Positions 39,074 through 49,565 of a stretch of DNA of 64,000 bases are shown here, in pieces; the stretch's first letter is position 1, and every line of letters begins with the position of its first letter. Source of the stretch: Haloferax massiliensis (GTDB lineage: Archaea; Halobacteriota; Halobacteria; Halobacteriales; Haloferacaceae); contig NZ_CSTE01000001.1 of the NCBI RefSeq assembly GCF_001368915.1, positions 571,364 to 635,363 on the forward strand, read 5' to 3'. The translations under genes and the position numbers were made by a program. The notes under the pieces were generated by a model. The model was not told the DNA's origin and did no database searches. It worked only from the letters and a program-made list of their open reading frames with translations.

Positions 39074-39148
39074 GGATACGGCGACTCGGGGTTGGTGCGG
39101 ATACGGCGACTCGGAGTCGATGCGAATACGGCGACCGGGAGTCGGTGA
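39074..39148. repeat. Three 25-base tandem repeats between hisA and the phosphohexomutase gene
   Basis: Units at 39074-39098, 39099-39123 and 39124-39148 share GATACGGCGACTCGG-like cores with a few changes and abut exactly. They lie in the divergent intergenic region beside the palindrome. They are iteron-like in form, but nothing else suggests an origin. Confidence 0.75.
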
Positions 39149-39226
39149 CCGAGACGCGGCGGGGAACGTCTCAGCGGAGCCACCAGTTCGGAACGGCTTT
39201 GTCGCGCCGGGGTTCACACACACTCA

Positions 39227-40591
39227 ATGAAACTCTTCGGTTCCAGCGGCACCCGCGGCGTGGTAGGTGAGAGCCTCACCCCGGAGTTCGTCCTCCGCGT
39301 CGCCAAGGCCGCCGGCACGGTCTGGAACGCGGACCGGGTCGCCATCGCACGGGACACCCGGACGACGGGTGAGATGTTCGTCAACGCCGCCGAGTCCGGG
39401 CTGGCGAGCGTCGGCGTCGACGTGGACGACCTCGGCGTCGTCCCCACTCCCGCCGCGGTCCGCTACTGCGAGACCGAGGCCGTTCCGGGCGTCGTCATCA
39501 CGGCCTCGCACAACCCGCCGGAGTTCAACGGCGTCAAACTCGTCGGCGACGACGGCGTCGAACTCGCCGTCGAGGAGTTAGAGCGCATCGAAGACCACAT
39601 CCTCGCCGAGGAGTTCGACGTGGCCGAGTGGGACGGCGTCGGACGCGTCCGGTCGGTCGGGACCGCGAACGACGGCTACCGCGAAGACCTCCTCGCCAAC
39701 GTCGACCGCGAGAAAATCGCCGCCGCGAACCTCACCGTCGCGCTCGACCCCGGCCACGGGGCCGGGTCGCTCGTCACGCCCGACTTCCTCCGCGAACTCG
39801 GCTGCGAGGTCCGCACCGTCAACGCCCAACCCGACGGCCATTTCCCCGGCCGCCAGTCCGAACCGGTCCCCGAGAACCTCCGCGACCTCGAACGCCTCGT
39901 CCGCGCGACCGACGCCGACGTGGGAATCGCCCACGACGGCGACGCCGACCGGGCCGTCTTCGTGAACGAGCGCGGCGAGTGCATCTCCGGCGAGGCGTCG
40001 CTTGCCGCCCTCGCGGCCGCCGCCCTCGAACCGGGCGACGCGACCGTCTCCGCCGTGAACGTCTCCCAGCGGCTCGTCGACGTCTGCGAGGAGGTCGGTG
40101 CCGACCTCGAACTCACGCCCATCGGCGCGACGAACCTCATCACCCGCGTCCGCGAACTCTGGCGCGAGGGCCGGAACGTCCCCGTCGCGGGCGAGGGCAA
40201 CGGAGGGGTGTTCTACCCCAACTACCGCCTCGTCCGCGACGGCGCGTACATCGCGGCGAAGTTCCTCGAACTCGTCGCCGAGCGCCCGCCGAGCGAACTC
40301 GTCGCCCCGTATCAGGACTACTACAACGTCCGCATCAACCTCGAATACGACGAGGAGTCCGAGTTGACCGCGATGCTCAACGCCGCCGCCGACTACGCCG
40401 AATCCGCCGACGCGACCCCGAACACGACCGACGGCTACCGCCTCGACTACGGCGACGCGTGGGTGCTCGTCCGACCCTCGGGGACCGAGCCGAAGGTCCG
40501 CGTCTACGCCGAAGGTCGCTCCGAGGAGCGCGCGAGCGAACTCGCCGAGGACGCCGCCGACGCGCTCCGACACGCGGTTGCGACGCTATAA
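39227..40591 (+). CDS. glmM: Phosphohexomutase, phosphoglucosamine/phosphomannomutase type
   Basis: Alpha-D-phosphohexomutase of 454 residues. It shows the substrate start GSSGTRGVVGE, the phosphoserine loop VVITASHNPPEFNG, the Mg loop AHDGDADRAVFV, the sugar-binding GEGNGGVFYPNY and the phosphate-binding RPSGTEPKVRVYAEG. In archaea these enzymes make glucosamine-1-P or mannose-1-P for UDP-GlcNAc or glycan synthesis; the exact sugar cannot be fixed from sequence, so the symbol is tentative. Single gene, divergent from hisA. Confidence 0.88.
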   Translation: MKLFGSSGTRGVVGESLTPEFVLRVAKAAGTVWNADRVAIARDTRTTGEMFVNAAESGLASVGVDVDDLGVVPTPAAVRYCETEAVPGVVITASHNPPEFNGVKLVGDDGVELAVEELERIEDHILAEEFDVAEWDGVGRVRSVGTANDGYREDLLANVDREKIAAANLTVALDPGHGAGSLVTPDFLRELGCEVRTVNAQPDGHFPGRQSEPVPENLRDLERLVRATDADVGIAHDGDADRAVFVNERGECISGEASLAALAAAALEPGDATVSAVNVSQRLVDVCEEVGADLELTPIGATNLITRVRELWREGRNVPVAGEGNGGVFYPNYRLVRDGAYIAAKFLELVAERPPSELVAPYQDYYNVRINLEYDEESELTAMLNAAADYAESADATPNTTDGYRLDYGDAWVLVRPSGTEPKVRVYAEGRSEERASELAEDAADALRHAVATL

Positions 40592-40610
40592 CTCGACCGC
40601 AAAACCGACC

Positions 40611-40627
40611 GAAAAGAACCTCTTTTC
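40611..40627. terminator. Bidirectional terminator hairpin
   Basis: GAAAAGA-ACC-TCTTTTC is a perfect seven-base inverted repeat with T4 on each strand, placed exactly between two convergent genes. Confidence 0.5.
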
Positions 40628-40636
40628 ACCCGCCGC

Positions 40637-40888
40637 TCACAGGCTAATCGCCGCGAACAGGAGCGCCAGCGCGCCGAACACCAGAAGCATGAAGCCGCGT
40701 TCGAGGTCGTCGCCGTCGAGTTCGTCGTCCGGCGGGTCCTCGCGGGTCGGGTCGAGGACGAACTCCGGGTCGTCGGAGCGGGCGACCCGGCGGGCGGCCG
40801 CGGCGCTCTTGAGCAGTCGGCCGCCGAGGGCGAAACAGCTCAGCCCCACGACGATGGCGACCACCGAAATCGGACTGACGTTCACCAT
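40637..40888 (-). CDS. Small membrane protein, 83 residues, unknown function
   Basis: An N-terminal helix (SPISVVAIVVGLSCFALGGR), a charged cytoplasmic-type middle (RRVARSDDPEFVLDPTREDP) and a C-terminal helix (GFMLLVFGALALLFAAISL). No metal or catalytic motif. It follows hisI on the same strand after 87 bases and may share its transcript. Start at 40888 is the only ATG giving the first helix. Confidence 0.7.
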   Translation of the reverse strand: MVNVSPISVVAIVVGLSCFALGGRLLKSAAAARRVARSDDPEFVLDPTREDPPDDELDGDDLERGFMLLVFGALALLFAAISL

Positions 40889-40975
40889 CGCCTCGGGACC
40901 GCGGTCATCGGTCGGTCGCCACGGGGGTCGCCGTGGTCACGCCGGTCGCGCCCGTCATCGGTCGGCTCGCATCGG

Positions 40976-41344
40976 TCACTCGTCGTCGTAGACCGCGTCG
41001 GGGTCGAAGACGCGCTCGCCGACGTGCTCGCCCTCGACGGTGCGGTAGAAACACGACCGGTGACCGGTGTGGCACGCGCCGCCGGTCTGGTCGACGAGGT
41101 ACAGCAGGGTGTCGGCGTCGCAGTCGACGCGGACCTCCCGAATCTCCTGTGTGTGGCCGCTCGAAGCACCCTTCTCCCAGAGTTCGTCTCGGCTCCGCGA
41201 GTAGTAGTGCGCCCGGCCCGTCTCGACGGTTCGGTCGAGCGCCTCGGGCGAGACGTACGCCAGCATGAGCACCTCTCCGGAGTCGGCGTCCTGCGCCACG
41301 GCGGGGACGAGGCCGTCCTCGCCGAAGTCGACATCGACGGTCAT
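40976..41344 (-). CDS. hisI: Phosphoribosyl-AMP cyclohydrolase
   Basis: Third step of histidine synthesis, zinc-dependent opening of the PR-AMP ring. The 122 residues include the family core [40 protein letters not shown], then [20 protein letters not shown] and [10 protein letters not shown] with the zinc cysteines. It is the monofunctional HisI without the HisE domain, as usual in archaea. I take the ATG at 41344; an ATG four codons upstream is possible. Confidence 0.95.
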   Translation of the reverse strand: MTVDVDFGEDGLVPAVAQDADSGEVLMLAYVSPEALDRTVETGRAHYYSRSRDELWEKGASSGHTQEIREVRVDCDADTLLYLVDQTGGACHTGHRSCFYRTVEGEHVGERVFDPDAVYDDE

Positions 41345-41426
41345 GGTTCGGGCCACGCGGTGGCGGGGGTTATCTCTTGTGCGTCGCCGCGCGGGAGGCG
41401 CGCCCGACCCGGCTCTCCGCGAGTTC

Positions 41427-42467
41427 TCAGACGATGCCGAGCGCGCCGAGGACGCCGAAGAGGACGTCGCCGTAGACGAACGCGACGACGAGGCCGACGA
41501 ACATGGGTACGAGAAACGGGATGCCCGGCGAAATCCACACCGACTCGCGGGTCGTCACGAGTTCTAGTCCGCCGCGGAGTTTCTCGGGCGACGTGCCGTA
41601 GGCGGTGCCCTCGATGCTGTCGAGGAACCGGGCCGCGCCCCACGGGTCGTCGGACGACGCGTCCGCGTCCCCGACGCCGGGGGCGTCTCCGTCGCCGGCG
41701 TCCGCGGCCGCGTCGTCGCCGTCGAAATCGGCCGACGTGCCGCCGTCGGTCGCCGCGCGGTGGACCGCGCCGTCCGTCGGGTCGAACGTCTCGTCGATGC
41801 TGTCGGGGTCGCGGAGCGTGTCCGGGTTCGAACGCAGGTCCGAGAGCGTCAGGCCGCGCCAGCGGAGGTACATCCGGAGCGCGTCGAGGTCGAGGCCGTT
41901 CCGCGTGACGCCCTCGGGCGACTCGAACAGGCGGCCGTGGGCCGTCGAGAGCGACGCCACGGAGACGCGGCGGCCGACGAACGAGATGGGGAACTCGAAC
42001 TCGCCGTCGGCGAGGTTCCGGGCGGCGAGGAAAAGCGGGTAGGCGAGGCCGACGATGACCGTGTTCGTGAGAACCGTCATCGAGAAGACGCCGAGGCGGG
42101 TGGCGGCGAGCGGGAACTCCGTCCCGGCGAGGGTGTAGCTGGGGAACGTCGGGAGCAGGACGGCGAACACCATGAGCGCCTTCGCGTCCGCGCCGCCGAA
42201 GCCGCCGAGCCGCCAGAACAGGTACGAAAGCGGGACGACGAGACAGACGCTCACGCCGACGCGAATCAGATAGAGCCGGTCGAAGACGGTCTCGGGCGGG
42301 AGGTGGCCGACCAGTTCCCACGCGAGCAGGACGAGACCCAGCGCGGCCAGCGGATACCAGACGACGTTGGGGACGCGCCGCGTGCGAACGTCGCGTACCG
42401 CGGTCCACGCGAGAATGGGGAGCACCGCCAACCGCAGGAGGTCGGGGAGCGTGCCGATACCGAACAT
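41427..42467 (-). CDS. pibD: Prepilin/preflagellin peptidase
   Basis: Membrane aspartic protease that cleaves type III signal peptides of archaellins and pilins before assembly. Both catalytic aspartates are visible: one in [12 protein letters not shown] (about 24-26) and one in the GxGD-type motif [14 protein letters not shown] (about 88-101). About six membrane helices surround an unusually long hydrophilic loop (about 170-300) rich in Asp/Gly/Ala, which is typical of haloarchaeal PibD. At 346 residues it matches known haloarchaeal enzymes. Monocistronic as far as can be seen. Confidence 0.92.
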   Translation of the reverse strand: MFGIGTLPDLLRLAVLPILAWTAVRDVRTRRVPNVVWYPLAALGLVLLAWELVGHLPPETVFDRLYLIRVGVSVCLVVPLSYLFWRLGGFGGADAKALMVFAVLLPTFPSYTLAGTEFPLAATRLGVFSMTVLTNTVIVGLAYPLFLAARNLADGEFEFPISFVGRRVSVASLSTAHGRLFESPEGVTRNGLDLDALRMYLRWRGLTLSDLRSNPDTLRDPDSIDETFDPTDGAVHRAATDGGTSADFDGDDAAADAGDGDAPGVGDADASSDDPWGAARFLDSIEGTAYGTSPEKLRGGLELVTTRESVWISPGIPFLVPMFVGLVVAFVYGDVLFGVLGALGIV

Positions 42468-42540
42468 ACCCGCAGACTGGGGGCAGGGGAGTTAGGTGTT
42501 CGGGACGGGTATCAATCCTGAAACCGACCCCGCCGACGGG

Positions 42541-43533
42541 TCAGAACGCCGCGAGTTCCACGAAGCCGACGAGTCGAACCGAAATCGAGAACAGCGCCAG
42601 CGCGGCCGCGGGGACCCACACCGACTCCGCGCGGGCGTAGCCGAAGGCGGCGACGCCGAACGCGAGCGCTCGTAGGAGGTGCTCGACGCCGCCGGGGAAC
42701 TCGGCGAAGACGGTCCCGAAGGCGACGAGACCGAGCAGTCCGAAGGCGAACAGGGGGGCGAGCGCCGGCCGCGAGACGGGGCGGAGCGACCGCTCGACCG
42801 CGCTTCGGTACGTCACGCCGGCGGCGACGCAGCCGCAGACGGTAGCGACGAGGAGAAGGGAGACGGTGGCGACACGCCACGGTTTCGGGAAGACGACCAG
42901 CGTGAAGGCGGCGTCGCGGAGCACCGAGCGAAAGAACGTCACGAGCGCGGCCGTCGCGGCGACCGCGCGAGCGGGCGAGAGGCCGACCCGCGACGAGCCG
43001 AGGTCGAACACGACCGCGACGAGGAGCCCGAACCCGAGGCCCGCGAGCGCCGCGTCTTCGGCGGCCCGAACCGCCGCCGTTGCGACCGACGCCTCGGGGT
43101 GGTACGTCCACCCGACGAGCGCGGCGTACGAGGCGTCGAAGCCGACCGCGAGGAGGGCGCTCGTGGCAACGACGGCGAGTCCCGGCGCGAGGGCCGTCGC
43201 CAGCGCGTCGGCGAGTCGGGACCGCTCGGGCGGGCCGAACGGGAGCGAGACGCCGCGATAGCTCGCGTATGCGAGCGTCGGAATCGCGAGTCCGGAGACG
43301 TTCGGCGACGAGAGCGCGCCGACTATCGGGACGCCGCGGAGCCTGAGCGCGACCCAGTAGCTGACCGCGCTCGCCACCGCGAGACAGGCGAGAAACAGTC
43401 CGAGCCGTCCGACTTCGGTCGCTTCGGACGGAAGCGAGCGGTCAGAACGGAGTTCCCGGGCGACGGTCGTGAGACTCGACACGAGCGAAGCGACTGCGTC
43501 GCGGGACAAATCGCTGTCGGCCTCGCAGTTCAC
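42541..43533 (-). CDS. Multipass membrane protein of unknown function, 330 residues
   Basis: About eight to nine hydrophobic segments (for example LGLFLACLAVASAVSYWVAL, LAPGLAVVATSALLAVGF, VATVSLLLVATVCGCVAAGV, LFAFGLLGLVAFGTVF) with short polar loops and a 40-residue soluble start. No transporter or enzyme signature recognised. It lies upstream of pibD on the same strand (73 bases) and could be co-transcribed, but I would not infer a pilus role from that alone. Confidence 0.7.
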   Translation of the reverse strand: MNCEADSDLSRDAVASLVSSLTTVARELRSDRSLPSEATEVGRLGLFLACLAVASAVSYWVALRLRGVPIVGALSSPNVSGLAIPTLAYASYRGVSLPFGPPERSRLADALATALAPGLAVVATSALLAVGFDASYAALVGWTYHPEASVATAAVRAAEDAALAGLGFGLLVAVVFDLGSSRVGLSPARAVAATAALVTFFRSVLRDAAFTLVVFPKPWRVATVSLLLVATVCGCVAAGVTYRSAVERSLRPVSRPALAPLFAFGLLGLVAFGTVFAEFPGGVEHLLRALAFGVAAFGYARAESVWVPAAALALFSISVRLVGFVELAAF

Positions 43534-43601
43534 GGGGCGGACAAACGGCGCACCCGCGGGTCACGGGTCGGCGCGTCGAAAGAAATGTGCGGGTGAGCGC
43601 C

Positions 43602-43991
43602 TCAGATGACGCGGTTCTGCAGGTAGTCGAGGTGCTTCGCGTTGTAGACGATCTTGACCTCGTCCTCGATGGGCGAACCGATGCAGGTGAGACGGACGTT
43701 CTTGTCGTTGACCTCCTCGTCGGAGAGGATCTGCTGCATGTCCATCTCGATTTCGCCCTCTTTCAGGATGGCCGCACAGTTCGCGCAGGCACCTGCGCGG
43801 CAGCTGAAGGGCCAGTCGTAGCCCTGGGCCTCGGCGGCTTCAAGGATGTACTCGCCCTGGTTGACTTCCATCTCACCGTAGTCTTCGGCGTCGAGACCGG
43901 CGTCGGCCGCCTCTTCGAAGAGGTTGTCGTCGTCGAGGTCCCAGCCGTTGTCGTCGAGAACTTCGTAGTTGAGGTAGGTTACCGTGGGCAT
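43602..43991 (-). CDS. fdx: Halophilic [2Fe-2S] ferredoxin
   Basis: Plant-type ferredoxin that carries electrons from 2-oxoacid:ferredoxin oxidoreductases in haloarchaea. The cluster ligands lie in CRAGACANC (Cys63, 68 and 71) and the later Cys in VRLTCIGSP. The N-terminal insertion rich in Asp/Glu (about 15-45, [20 protein letters not shown]) is the known halophilic feature of this protein. The 129-residue length and [19 protein letters not shown] start match characterised haloarchaeal ferredoxins. The ATG at 43991 excludes the longer non-conserved frame. Confidence 0.96.
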   Translation of the reverse strand: MPTVTYLNYEVLDDNGWDLDDDNLFEEAADAGLDAEDYGEMEVNQGEYILEAAEAQGYDWPFSCRAGACANCAAILKEGEIEMDMQQILSDEEVNDKNVRLTCIGSPIEDEVKIVYNAKHLDYLQNRVI

Positions 43992-44131
43992 CGACAGAGG
44001 ATTCGAAGGCCACCCCATTAGACTTTGCTGTTCCGTGCGCCGAATTCGATCCGCACCGGGGCGATGGCCGCCCGTTTGTTTCATTGTTGACCGTGATGGT
44101 TTCGGAACGGCCGGCGGGTCGGGCGAGCGCT

Positions 44132-45292
44132 TCAGATAATGTCAGCCGAGAACAACGCGTACGACGCGATGGCCGAAAGCGAGGGCGTGAGCATCCAGAA
44201 GAAGATGACGCGCCCGGTCGTGCCGGGGTCGAACAGGTCCTGCGCGGAGAGTTCGTCCGGCGCTTCCTCGCCCATCTTCGGTACCTCGTCCTCTCGCTCA
44301 GCGGCGAGCGCGTTGACCGACACCTTCGGGGCCTCGCCGCCGCTCAGGGCCTCGCCGATGGTGACGGTGCGGGTCGCCCGACCCCAGCCGAGACCGACGA
44401 TGCACATCGTCGCGCTCACGGCGAGGCTGGCGGGGATGCCGATGGCCGACAGGAAGGAGATGAGCGACGCGCTCACCGTCTCGACGATGAGCGCCGCGAG
44501 GATGGGCAGTTGCGTGAGGTCGTTGCCGACCGTGTCGAGCGTCCGGCGGGCGATGGTGAACGCGCCGAGGCCGATAGCGCCGCCGGCGACGAGGATGCCG
44601 GTGTTCATTTCGAGCGCGCCGTTGCCGACGAGCGGAGCGACCGCGTTGGCGACGTTCGACGCGCCCGCGGAGAACGCCATGTAACAGGCGACGACGACGA
44701 CGAGGACGGTGCTCCCGAACTCGCGGTAGGTCGTGTTCGGCCCGAGTCGCGGGCGCGGGACGCCGCCGTCGCGGTCGAGTTCGACCAGCGCGCCGGGGCT
44801 CCGGTCGAGTTTGAGCCACGCGTCGAGGTAGGGGTAGACGTACCGCCCGATGACCGCGCAGACCCAGAAGGCGATGACGGGCGCGACGATCCACCACGAG
44901 ATGATTTCGAGCATCACGCCGGCGTCGAGCGACCCGTGGGCGAGGCCGAGGCCAGCGATGGCCCCGACGGCCGTCATCGACGTGGAGGCGGGGACGCCGA
45001 AGGTGTTGGAGACCAACAGCGCGAAGCCGACGAAAAAGAGGACGGCGACGCTCGCCGCGAGGGTGAACTCGCTTTGCGGGACGATTTCGCCGCCCATCTT
45101 GGCGACGACTTCCCGGCCGAGGGTCCACCCGCCGAGGAGCGCGAACCCGGTCATCAGGGCCGCGGCGGCGAGCTTTCCGAGCACGTCGCTCCCGACCGCG
45201 GGGCCGAAGGCGACCCCCGTGGACGAGCCGCCGATGTTGAACCCGACGAACACTGCCACCAGGAGACCGACGAAGAGGAGTGCTTCTACCAC
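44132..45292 (-). CDS. Inorganic phosphate transporter, Pho4/PiT family
   Basis: A membrane carrier of 386 residues with about ten helices. The two inverted PiT signatures can be seen: [20 protein letters not shown] near the N terminus (with Gly-Gly-Ser where most members have Asp-Gly-Ala) and [20 protein letters not shown] in the second half. It probably imports phosphate with H+ or Na+. I choose the GTG at 45292 because AGGTGA lies four bases upstream and it starts directly with the first helix ([17 protein letters not shown]); an in-frame GTG at 45316 would add eight residues. Confidence 0.88.
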   Translation of the reverse strand: MVEALLFVGLLVAVFVGFNIGGSSTGVAFGPAVGSDVLGKLAAAALMTGFALLGGWTLGREVVAKMGGEIVPQSEFTLAASVAVLFFVGFALLVSNTFGVPASTSMTAVGAIAGLGLAHGSLDAGVMLEIISWWIVAPVIAFWVCAVIGRYVYPYLDAWLKLDRSPGALVELDRDGGVPRPRLGPNTTYREFGSTVLVVVVACYMAFSAGASNVANAVAPLVGNGALEMNTGILVAGGAIGLGAFTIARRTLDTVGNDLTQLPILAALIVETVSASLISFLSAIGIPASLAVSATMCIVGLGWGRATRTVTIGEALSGGEAPKVSVNALAAEREDEVPKMGEEAPDELSAQDLFDPGTTGRVIFFWMLTPSLSAIASYALFSADII

Positions 45293-45407
45293 GCAGTCAC
45301 CTACTGGCGCAGGCACAAAAGGGACGGCGGTCGGTCGCCGACTCGTCCGCCGAGGCCGACCCGACGCGGCGACCGAGAGCGGTTCGTCCGAGGCGAGCCG
45401 ACTCGGT

Positions 45408-46703
45408 TCAGTTCGACGCGGCGCGAATCGCCTGGTCGAGGTCGTCGATGATGTCGTCGACGTCCTCGATACCGACCGACAGGCGGACCATGTCGGGCGT
45501 GACGCCCGCGGCGGCCTGCTCGTCTTCGGTGAGTTGCTGGTGGGTCGTCGACGACGGGTGGATGACGAGCGTCTTCGCGTCGCCGACGTTGGCGAGGAGC
45601 GACGCGAGTTCGACGTTGTTGACGGTGCCCTTGGCGGCCTCGTAGCCGTCGGTGAGGCCGAAGGTAATCATGCCGCCGTAGCCGCCGTCGAGGTACTTCG
45701 AGGCCTCCTCGTGGGTCTCGTGGGATTCGAGGCCCGGGTAGTTCACCCACGACACCTTCTCGTGGTCGTCTAAGAACTCCGCGACGGCCTGGGCGTTCTC
45801 GCAGTGCGCGCGCATCCGAAGCGGGAGCGATTCGAGCTTTTCGAGCGTCTGCCACGCGTCGAACGGCGACTGGGCGTTGCCGAGGTCGCGCAGGCCGCGG
45901 GCGATGGCGGCGTAGGTGAAGCCGGCGGGACCGAACGTCTCGTCGAAGTTGACGCCGTGGTACGCCGGGTTCGGCTTGGCGATTTCGGGGTAGTCGTCGG
46001 CGTACTCGTCCCACGGGAAGGTGCCGCCGTCGACGAGGATGCCGCCGATGGTCGTGCCGGCCCCGTGAATCCACTTCGTCGTGGACTGCCAGACGAGGTC
46101 CGCGCCGTGTTCGATGGGGTTGCAGAGGTAGGGCGTCGCGAACGTGTTGTCCACGAAAAGCGGGGTTCCGTGGTCGTGGGCGACCTCGGCGATGGCCTCG
46201 ATGTCGGGCGTCACGAGCGCCGGGTTGCCGATGGTTTCGAGGTGGACGAACGCGGTGTCGTCGTCGATGGCCTCCTCGTAGGCGTCCACGTCGAGGGTGT
46301 CGACGAACCGGGTCGTGACGCCGCGGCGCTCGACGGTGTGGGTGAGGTAGGTGTAGGTCCCGCCGTACAGCGACGACGCGGAGACGATGTTGTCGCCGGC
46401 CGAGGCGAGCAGGAAGGTGGCGAGGTCGAACGCGGCCATCCCGGACGACGTGGCGACCGCGCCCACGCCGCCTTCGAGCGAGGCGAGGCGCTCCTGCAAC
46501 ATCCCGACGGTCGGGTTCATCAGCCGCGAGTAGATGTGGCCCGGCTTTTCGAGGGCGAACTGCGCGGCCGCGTCGGCGGCGTCCTCGAAGACGTACGAGG
46601 TGGTCTGGTACAGCGGCGGGGCGCGCGCGCCCGTCGCGTCGTCGGGGCTCTGTCCGGCGTGGAGGCTCCGAGTGTGGAAGCCCGGGCTGTCGTCGTCGCT
46701 CAT
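45408..46703 (-). CDS. metY: O-acetylhomoserine sulfhydrylase-type PLP enzyme (copy 1)
   Basis: Cys/Met metabolism PLP enzyme, 431 residues. PLP lysine lies in [44 protein letters not shown] and SSGMAAFDLATFLLASAGDN are family blocks. The FNFDETFGP-like and NPAYHG insert favour the MetY (sulfhydrylase) side over cystathionine gamma-synthase. It follows metX by 126 bases, so acetylhomoserine made by MetX can be turned into homocysteine. A close paralogue lies on the other side of metX. Confidence 0.88.
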   Translation of the reverse strand: MSDDDSPGFHTRSLHAGQSPDDATGARAPPLYQTTSYVFEDAADAAAQFALEKPGHIYSRLMNPTVGMLQERLASLEGGVGAVATSSGMAAFDLATFLLASAGDNIVSASSLYGGTYTYLTHTVERRGVTTRFVDTLDVDAYEEAIDDDTAFVHLETIGNPALVTPDIEAIAEVAHDHGTPLFVDNTFATPYLCNPIEHGADLVWQSTTKWIHGAGTTIGGILVDGGTFPWDEYADDYPEIAKPNPAYHGVNFDETFGPAGFTYAAIARGLRDLGNAQSPFDAWQTLEKLESLPLRMRAHCENAQAVAEFLDDHEKVSWVNYPGLESHETHEEASKYLDGGYGGMITFGLTDGYEAAKGTVNNVELASLLANVGDAKTLVIHPSSTTHQQLTEDEQAAAGVTPDMVRLSVGIEDVDDIIDDLDQAIRAASN

Positions 46704-46829
46704 ACCTCGACCGTCGAATCGGACGGGCGTAAATCGCGGTGGCGGTCGCAATTCCCGCCGGCTTCTGCGACGCGGGACCGACGCGCAAGCCGAAGAGCGC
46801 CGGGCAGAAGCCGGGACGGCACCCGCGCC

Positions 46830-48077
46830 TCAGCGCGAAAACAGCGAGGAGTGGACCGGCGCGAAGTCCTTCTCGTCGTCGGGTTCGCCGCCGTCGGTCG
46901 CGGTGTCGGTCACCGCGCGGCCCGCGACGCCCTCGTCGACGAAGTCGCCGAGCGGCGGCCCGACTTTCTCGGGTTCGACGAGGAAGGCGTCGTGGCCGTG
47001 GTCGGACTCGACGACGTGGTGGGCGACCGGCGCGTCGACGCGGCGGAACGCGCCCGCGAGCGACTCCGACTGCTCGGTCGTGAAGTGCCAGTCGCCGGTA
47101 AAGGAGACGAGGAGCGCCTCGCCCTCGAAGGCGGCGAGCGCGGCCGCGTCGGACTCGTAGCCCTCCGAGAGGTCGAAGTCGTCCATGGCGCGCGTGAGGT
47201 ACAGATACGCGTTGGCGTCGAACCGCTCGGCGAACTTCTCGGCCTGGTAGTCGAGGTAGGACTCGACCTCGCGGTACGGGAAAAACGAGGCCGCGGGGTC
47301 CGAGGGGAAGGCGTCGCCGCGGTCGCCGCGGCCCGCCGAGCGCCGGCCGAACTTGCGCTCCATCGAGTCCTTCGAGAGGTACATCAGATGGCCGAGTTGG
47401 CGGGCGAGGCCGAGGCCCGCGTCGGGCGAGGGGCGGTCCTCCCCGTAGTAGTCGCCGCCGTTCCAGTTCGGGTCCGAGGTGATGGCGCGGCGGGCGACGG
47501 CGTCGATGCCGAGACACTGCGAGTCGAGGCGGGCCGCCGAGGCGACGACCGCGAGGCGTTCCACGTCGTCGGGGAACTGCACGGCCCAGTCGAGGGCGTT
47601 CATGCCGCCGACGGAGCCGCCGACGACGGCGTGTAAGCGACCGACTCCGAGGTGGTCGAGCAGGCGGCGCTGGGCGCGGGTCCAGTCGTGGACGGTGACC
47701 GGCGGGAAGTCCGTGCCCCACGGCTCGCCGTCGGGGCCCTCGCTCGCCGGGCCGCTCGTGCCGTAACACGACCCCGGGACGTTCACGCAGATGACGTAGT
47801 AGTCGTTCGTGTCGAGCGCCTTGCCCGGCCCGACGATGTCGCCCCACCACGCGCGGGCCTGCCCGGAGACGCCCGACTCGGTTCCGTGGCCGGCGACGTG
47901 CTGGCTCCCGGTGAGGCCGTGGCAGACCAGAACCGCGTTCTGCCCGTCGAACTCGCCGTAGGCCTCGTAGGCGACTTTCAGGTCGGGCAGTATCTCGCCC
48001 GACTCGAACTCGTGTTCGCCGACGTCGACGACGTCCGATTCGACCCGGCGACCGGGCGTGGTTCGCGTGCGGCTCAT
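46830..48077 (-). CDS. metX: Homoserine O-acetyltransferase
   Basis: Acetylates (some relatives succinylate) homoserine to enter methionine synthesis. Alpha/beta-hydrolase fold with nucleophile Ser in [14 protein letters not shown], catalytic His in [12 protein letters not shown], and [15 protein letters not shown] as oxyanion region. The 415 residues include a C-terminal acidic tail of about 30. The ATG overlaps the stop of the upstream metY-type gene by four bases, so the two are translationally coupled. Whether it uses acetyl- or succinyl-CoA cannot be fixed by eye. Confidence 0.93.
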   Translation of the reverse strand: MSRTRTTPGRRVESDVVDVGEHEFESGEILPDLKVAYEAYGEFDGQNAVLVCHGLTGSQHVAGHGTESGVSGQARAWWGDIVGPGKALDTNDYYVICVNVPGSCYGTSGPASEGPDGEPWGTDFPPVTVHDWTRAQRRLLDHLGVGRLHAVVGGSVGGMNALDWAVQFPDDVERLAVVASAARLDSQCLGIDAVARRAITSDPNWNGGDYYGEDRPSPDAGLGLARQLGHLMYLSKDSMERKFGRRSAGRGDRGDAFPSDPAASFFPYREVESYLDYQAEKFAERFDANAYLYLTRAMDDFDLSEGYESDAAALAAFEGEALLVSFTGDWHFTTEQSESLAGAFRRVDAPVAHHVVESDHGHDAFLVEPEKVGPPLGDFVDEGVAGRAVTDTATDGGEPDDEKDFAPVHSSLFSR

Positions 48078-49393
48078 GTATCCTCCGAGTCCCCGTCGGC
48101 CTGCCGACGAAGGGCGCGTTCGATTGCCTGGTCGAGGTCGGCGACGATGTCGTCGGCGTCCTCGATGCCGACCGACAGGCGGAGCATGTCCGGCGCGACG
48201 CCCGCGGCGCGCTGTTCATCCATCGAGAGTTGGGCGTGCGTGGTCGACGCGGGATGGATGAGAAGCGTCTTCGCGTCGCCGATGTTGGCGAGGAAGCTCA
48301 CGAGGTCCACCGACTCGCAGACGGTCTTTGCGGCCCCGTAGGCCGCCTCGTCGTCCTCGCCGTCGAGGCCGAACGTGACCATGCCGGCGTAGCCGCCCTG
48401 TAGGTACTCCGAGGCGAGGTCGTGGGTCTCGTGGTCCTCGAAGCCGGGGTAGGTGACCCACGCGACGCCGTCGCGGTCGCGGAGGAACTCGGCGACCCGG
48501 CGGGCGTTCTCGCAGTGGGCGCGCATCCGGAGCGCGAGCGTCTCGACGCCCTGCAAGGTCTGCCACGCGTCGAACGGCGACTGGCAACTGCCGGTGCTCC
48601 TGACGGCGCGCTGGCGGACGGCCTCGGCGAAGGCGCGCTCGCCGAACCGCTCGACGAAGTCGACGCCGAAGGCGGGGTTCTCGCCCGAAAGCTCGTCGTA
48701 GTCGGCCGCGTCCCACGGGAAGGTGCCGCCGTCGACGACGACGCCGCCGACGGTCGTGCCGGAGCCGTGGAGCCACTTGGTCGTGGACTCCCAGACGATG
48801 TCCGCGCCGTGTTCGATGGGCCGACAGAGCGCGGGCGTGGCGAACGTGTTGTCCACGACGAGCGGGACGCGGTGCTCGTGGGCGACCTCGGCGATGGCCT
48901 CGAAGTCCGGCGTCTTCAGCGAGGGGTTCGCCACCGTCTCGACGTGGACGAAGGCGGTGTCCTCGTCGATGGCCGCCTCGTAGGCGTCGACGTCGAGGGT
49001 GTCGACGGTCCGGGATTCGATGCCGCGCCTGACCGCGGTCTTCGAGAAGTACGAGGCCGTGCCGCCGTACATGTCCTCCGAGAGGACGACGTTATCGCCG
49101 ACGGACGCGAGGACGGTCGTGAGCGCGTCGAGCGCGCCCATGCCCGAGGCGGTGGCGACCGCGTCGACGCCCGCTTCGAGGGCGGCGAGGCGGCGTTCGA
49201 GGATGCGGGTCGTCGGGTTGGAGATGCGGGAGTAGACGTCGCCGTCGGCTTCGAGGGCGTACAGGTCCGCGGCGTGGTCCGCGTCGTCGAAGACGTACGA
49301 CGTGGTCTGATAGAGCGGCGGGGCGCGGGCCCCTGTCGCCGGGTCCGGGTCCTGTCCGGCGTGGAGGCCGAGCGTGCGGAAGCCTCGATTCAT
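48074..49393 (-). CDS. O-acetylhomoserine sulfhydrylase / cystathionine gamma-synthase-type PLP enzyme (copy 2)
   Basis: A 439-residue paralogue of the enzyme encoded at 45408, with the same blocks ([30 protein letters not shown]) but consistent differences ([20 protein letters not shown]; a shorter insert after GTFPWD). First gene of the metY-type/metX pair and overlapping metX. The two paralogues may differ in sulfur donor (sulfide versus cysteine) or regulation; sequence alone does not settle which is the true MetY. Promoter region is the AT-richer 49395-49430. Confidence 0.85.
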   Translation of the reverse strand: MNRGFRTLGLHAGQDPDPATGARAPPLYQTTSYVFDDADHAADLYALEADGDVYSRISNPTTRILERRLAALEAGVDAVATASGMGALDALTTVLASVGDNVVLSEDMYGGTASYFSKTAVRRGIESRTVDTLDVDAYEAAIDEDTAFVHVETVANPSLKTPDFEAIAEVAHEHRVPLVVDNTFATPALCRPIEHGADIVWESTTKWLHGSGTTVGGVVVDGGTFPWDAADYDELSGENPAFGVDFVERFGERAFAEAVRQRAVRSTGSCQSPFDAWQTLQGVETLALRMRAHCENARRVAEFLRDRDGVAWVTYPGFEDHETHDLASEYLQGGYAGMVTFGLDGEDDEAAYGAAKTVCESVDLVSFLANIGDAKTLLIHPASTTHAQLSMDEQRAAGVAPDMLRLSVGIEDADDIVADLDQAIERALRRQADGDSEDT

Positions 49394-49473
49394 GTATCAG
49401 GTGCATAATCTTCGACAGAGGAATAACCGTCAGTTACGGCAAGCGTTGCCCGTGGTTAGCGGCGGAGAGCGGC

Positions 49474-49515
49474 GGGGACCGACGACCGACGGGGACCGAC
49501 GACCGACGGGGACCG
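49474..49515. repeat. 17-base tandem repeat, about 2.5 copies
   Basis: GGGGACCGACGACCGAC at 49474-49490 and 49491-49507, then a partial copy, in the spacer between the methionine operon and the HTH gene. Confidence 0.7.
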
Positions 49516-49565
49516 CGTCGGAGAGTAACTTGCATACCTCGGCGGCGCGAGAGGGGAACTAACGC

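Noticed and set aside
39074-39148. 25-base tandem repeats as a replication origin
   Set aside because: No Orc1/Cdc6 gene, no ORB-type motifs and no long AT-rich unwinding region are nearby; a local repeat or regulatory cluster is more likely.
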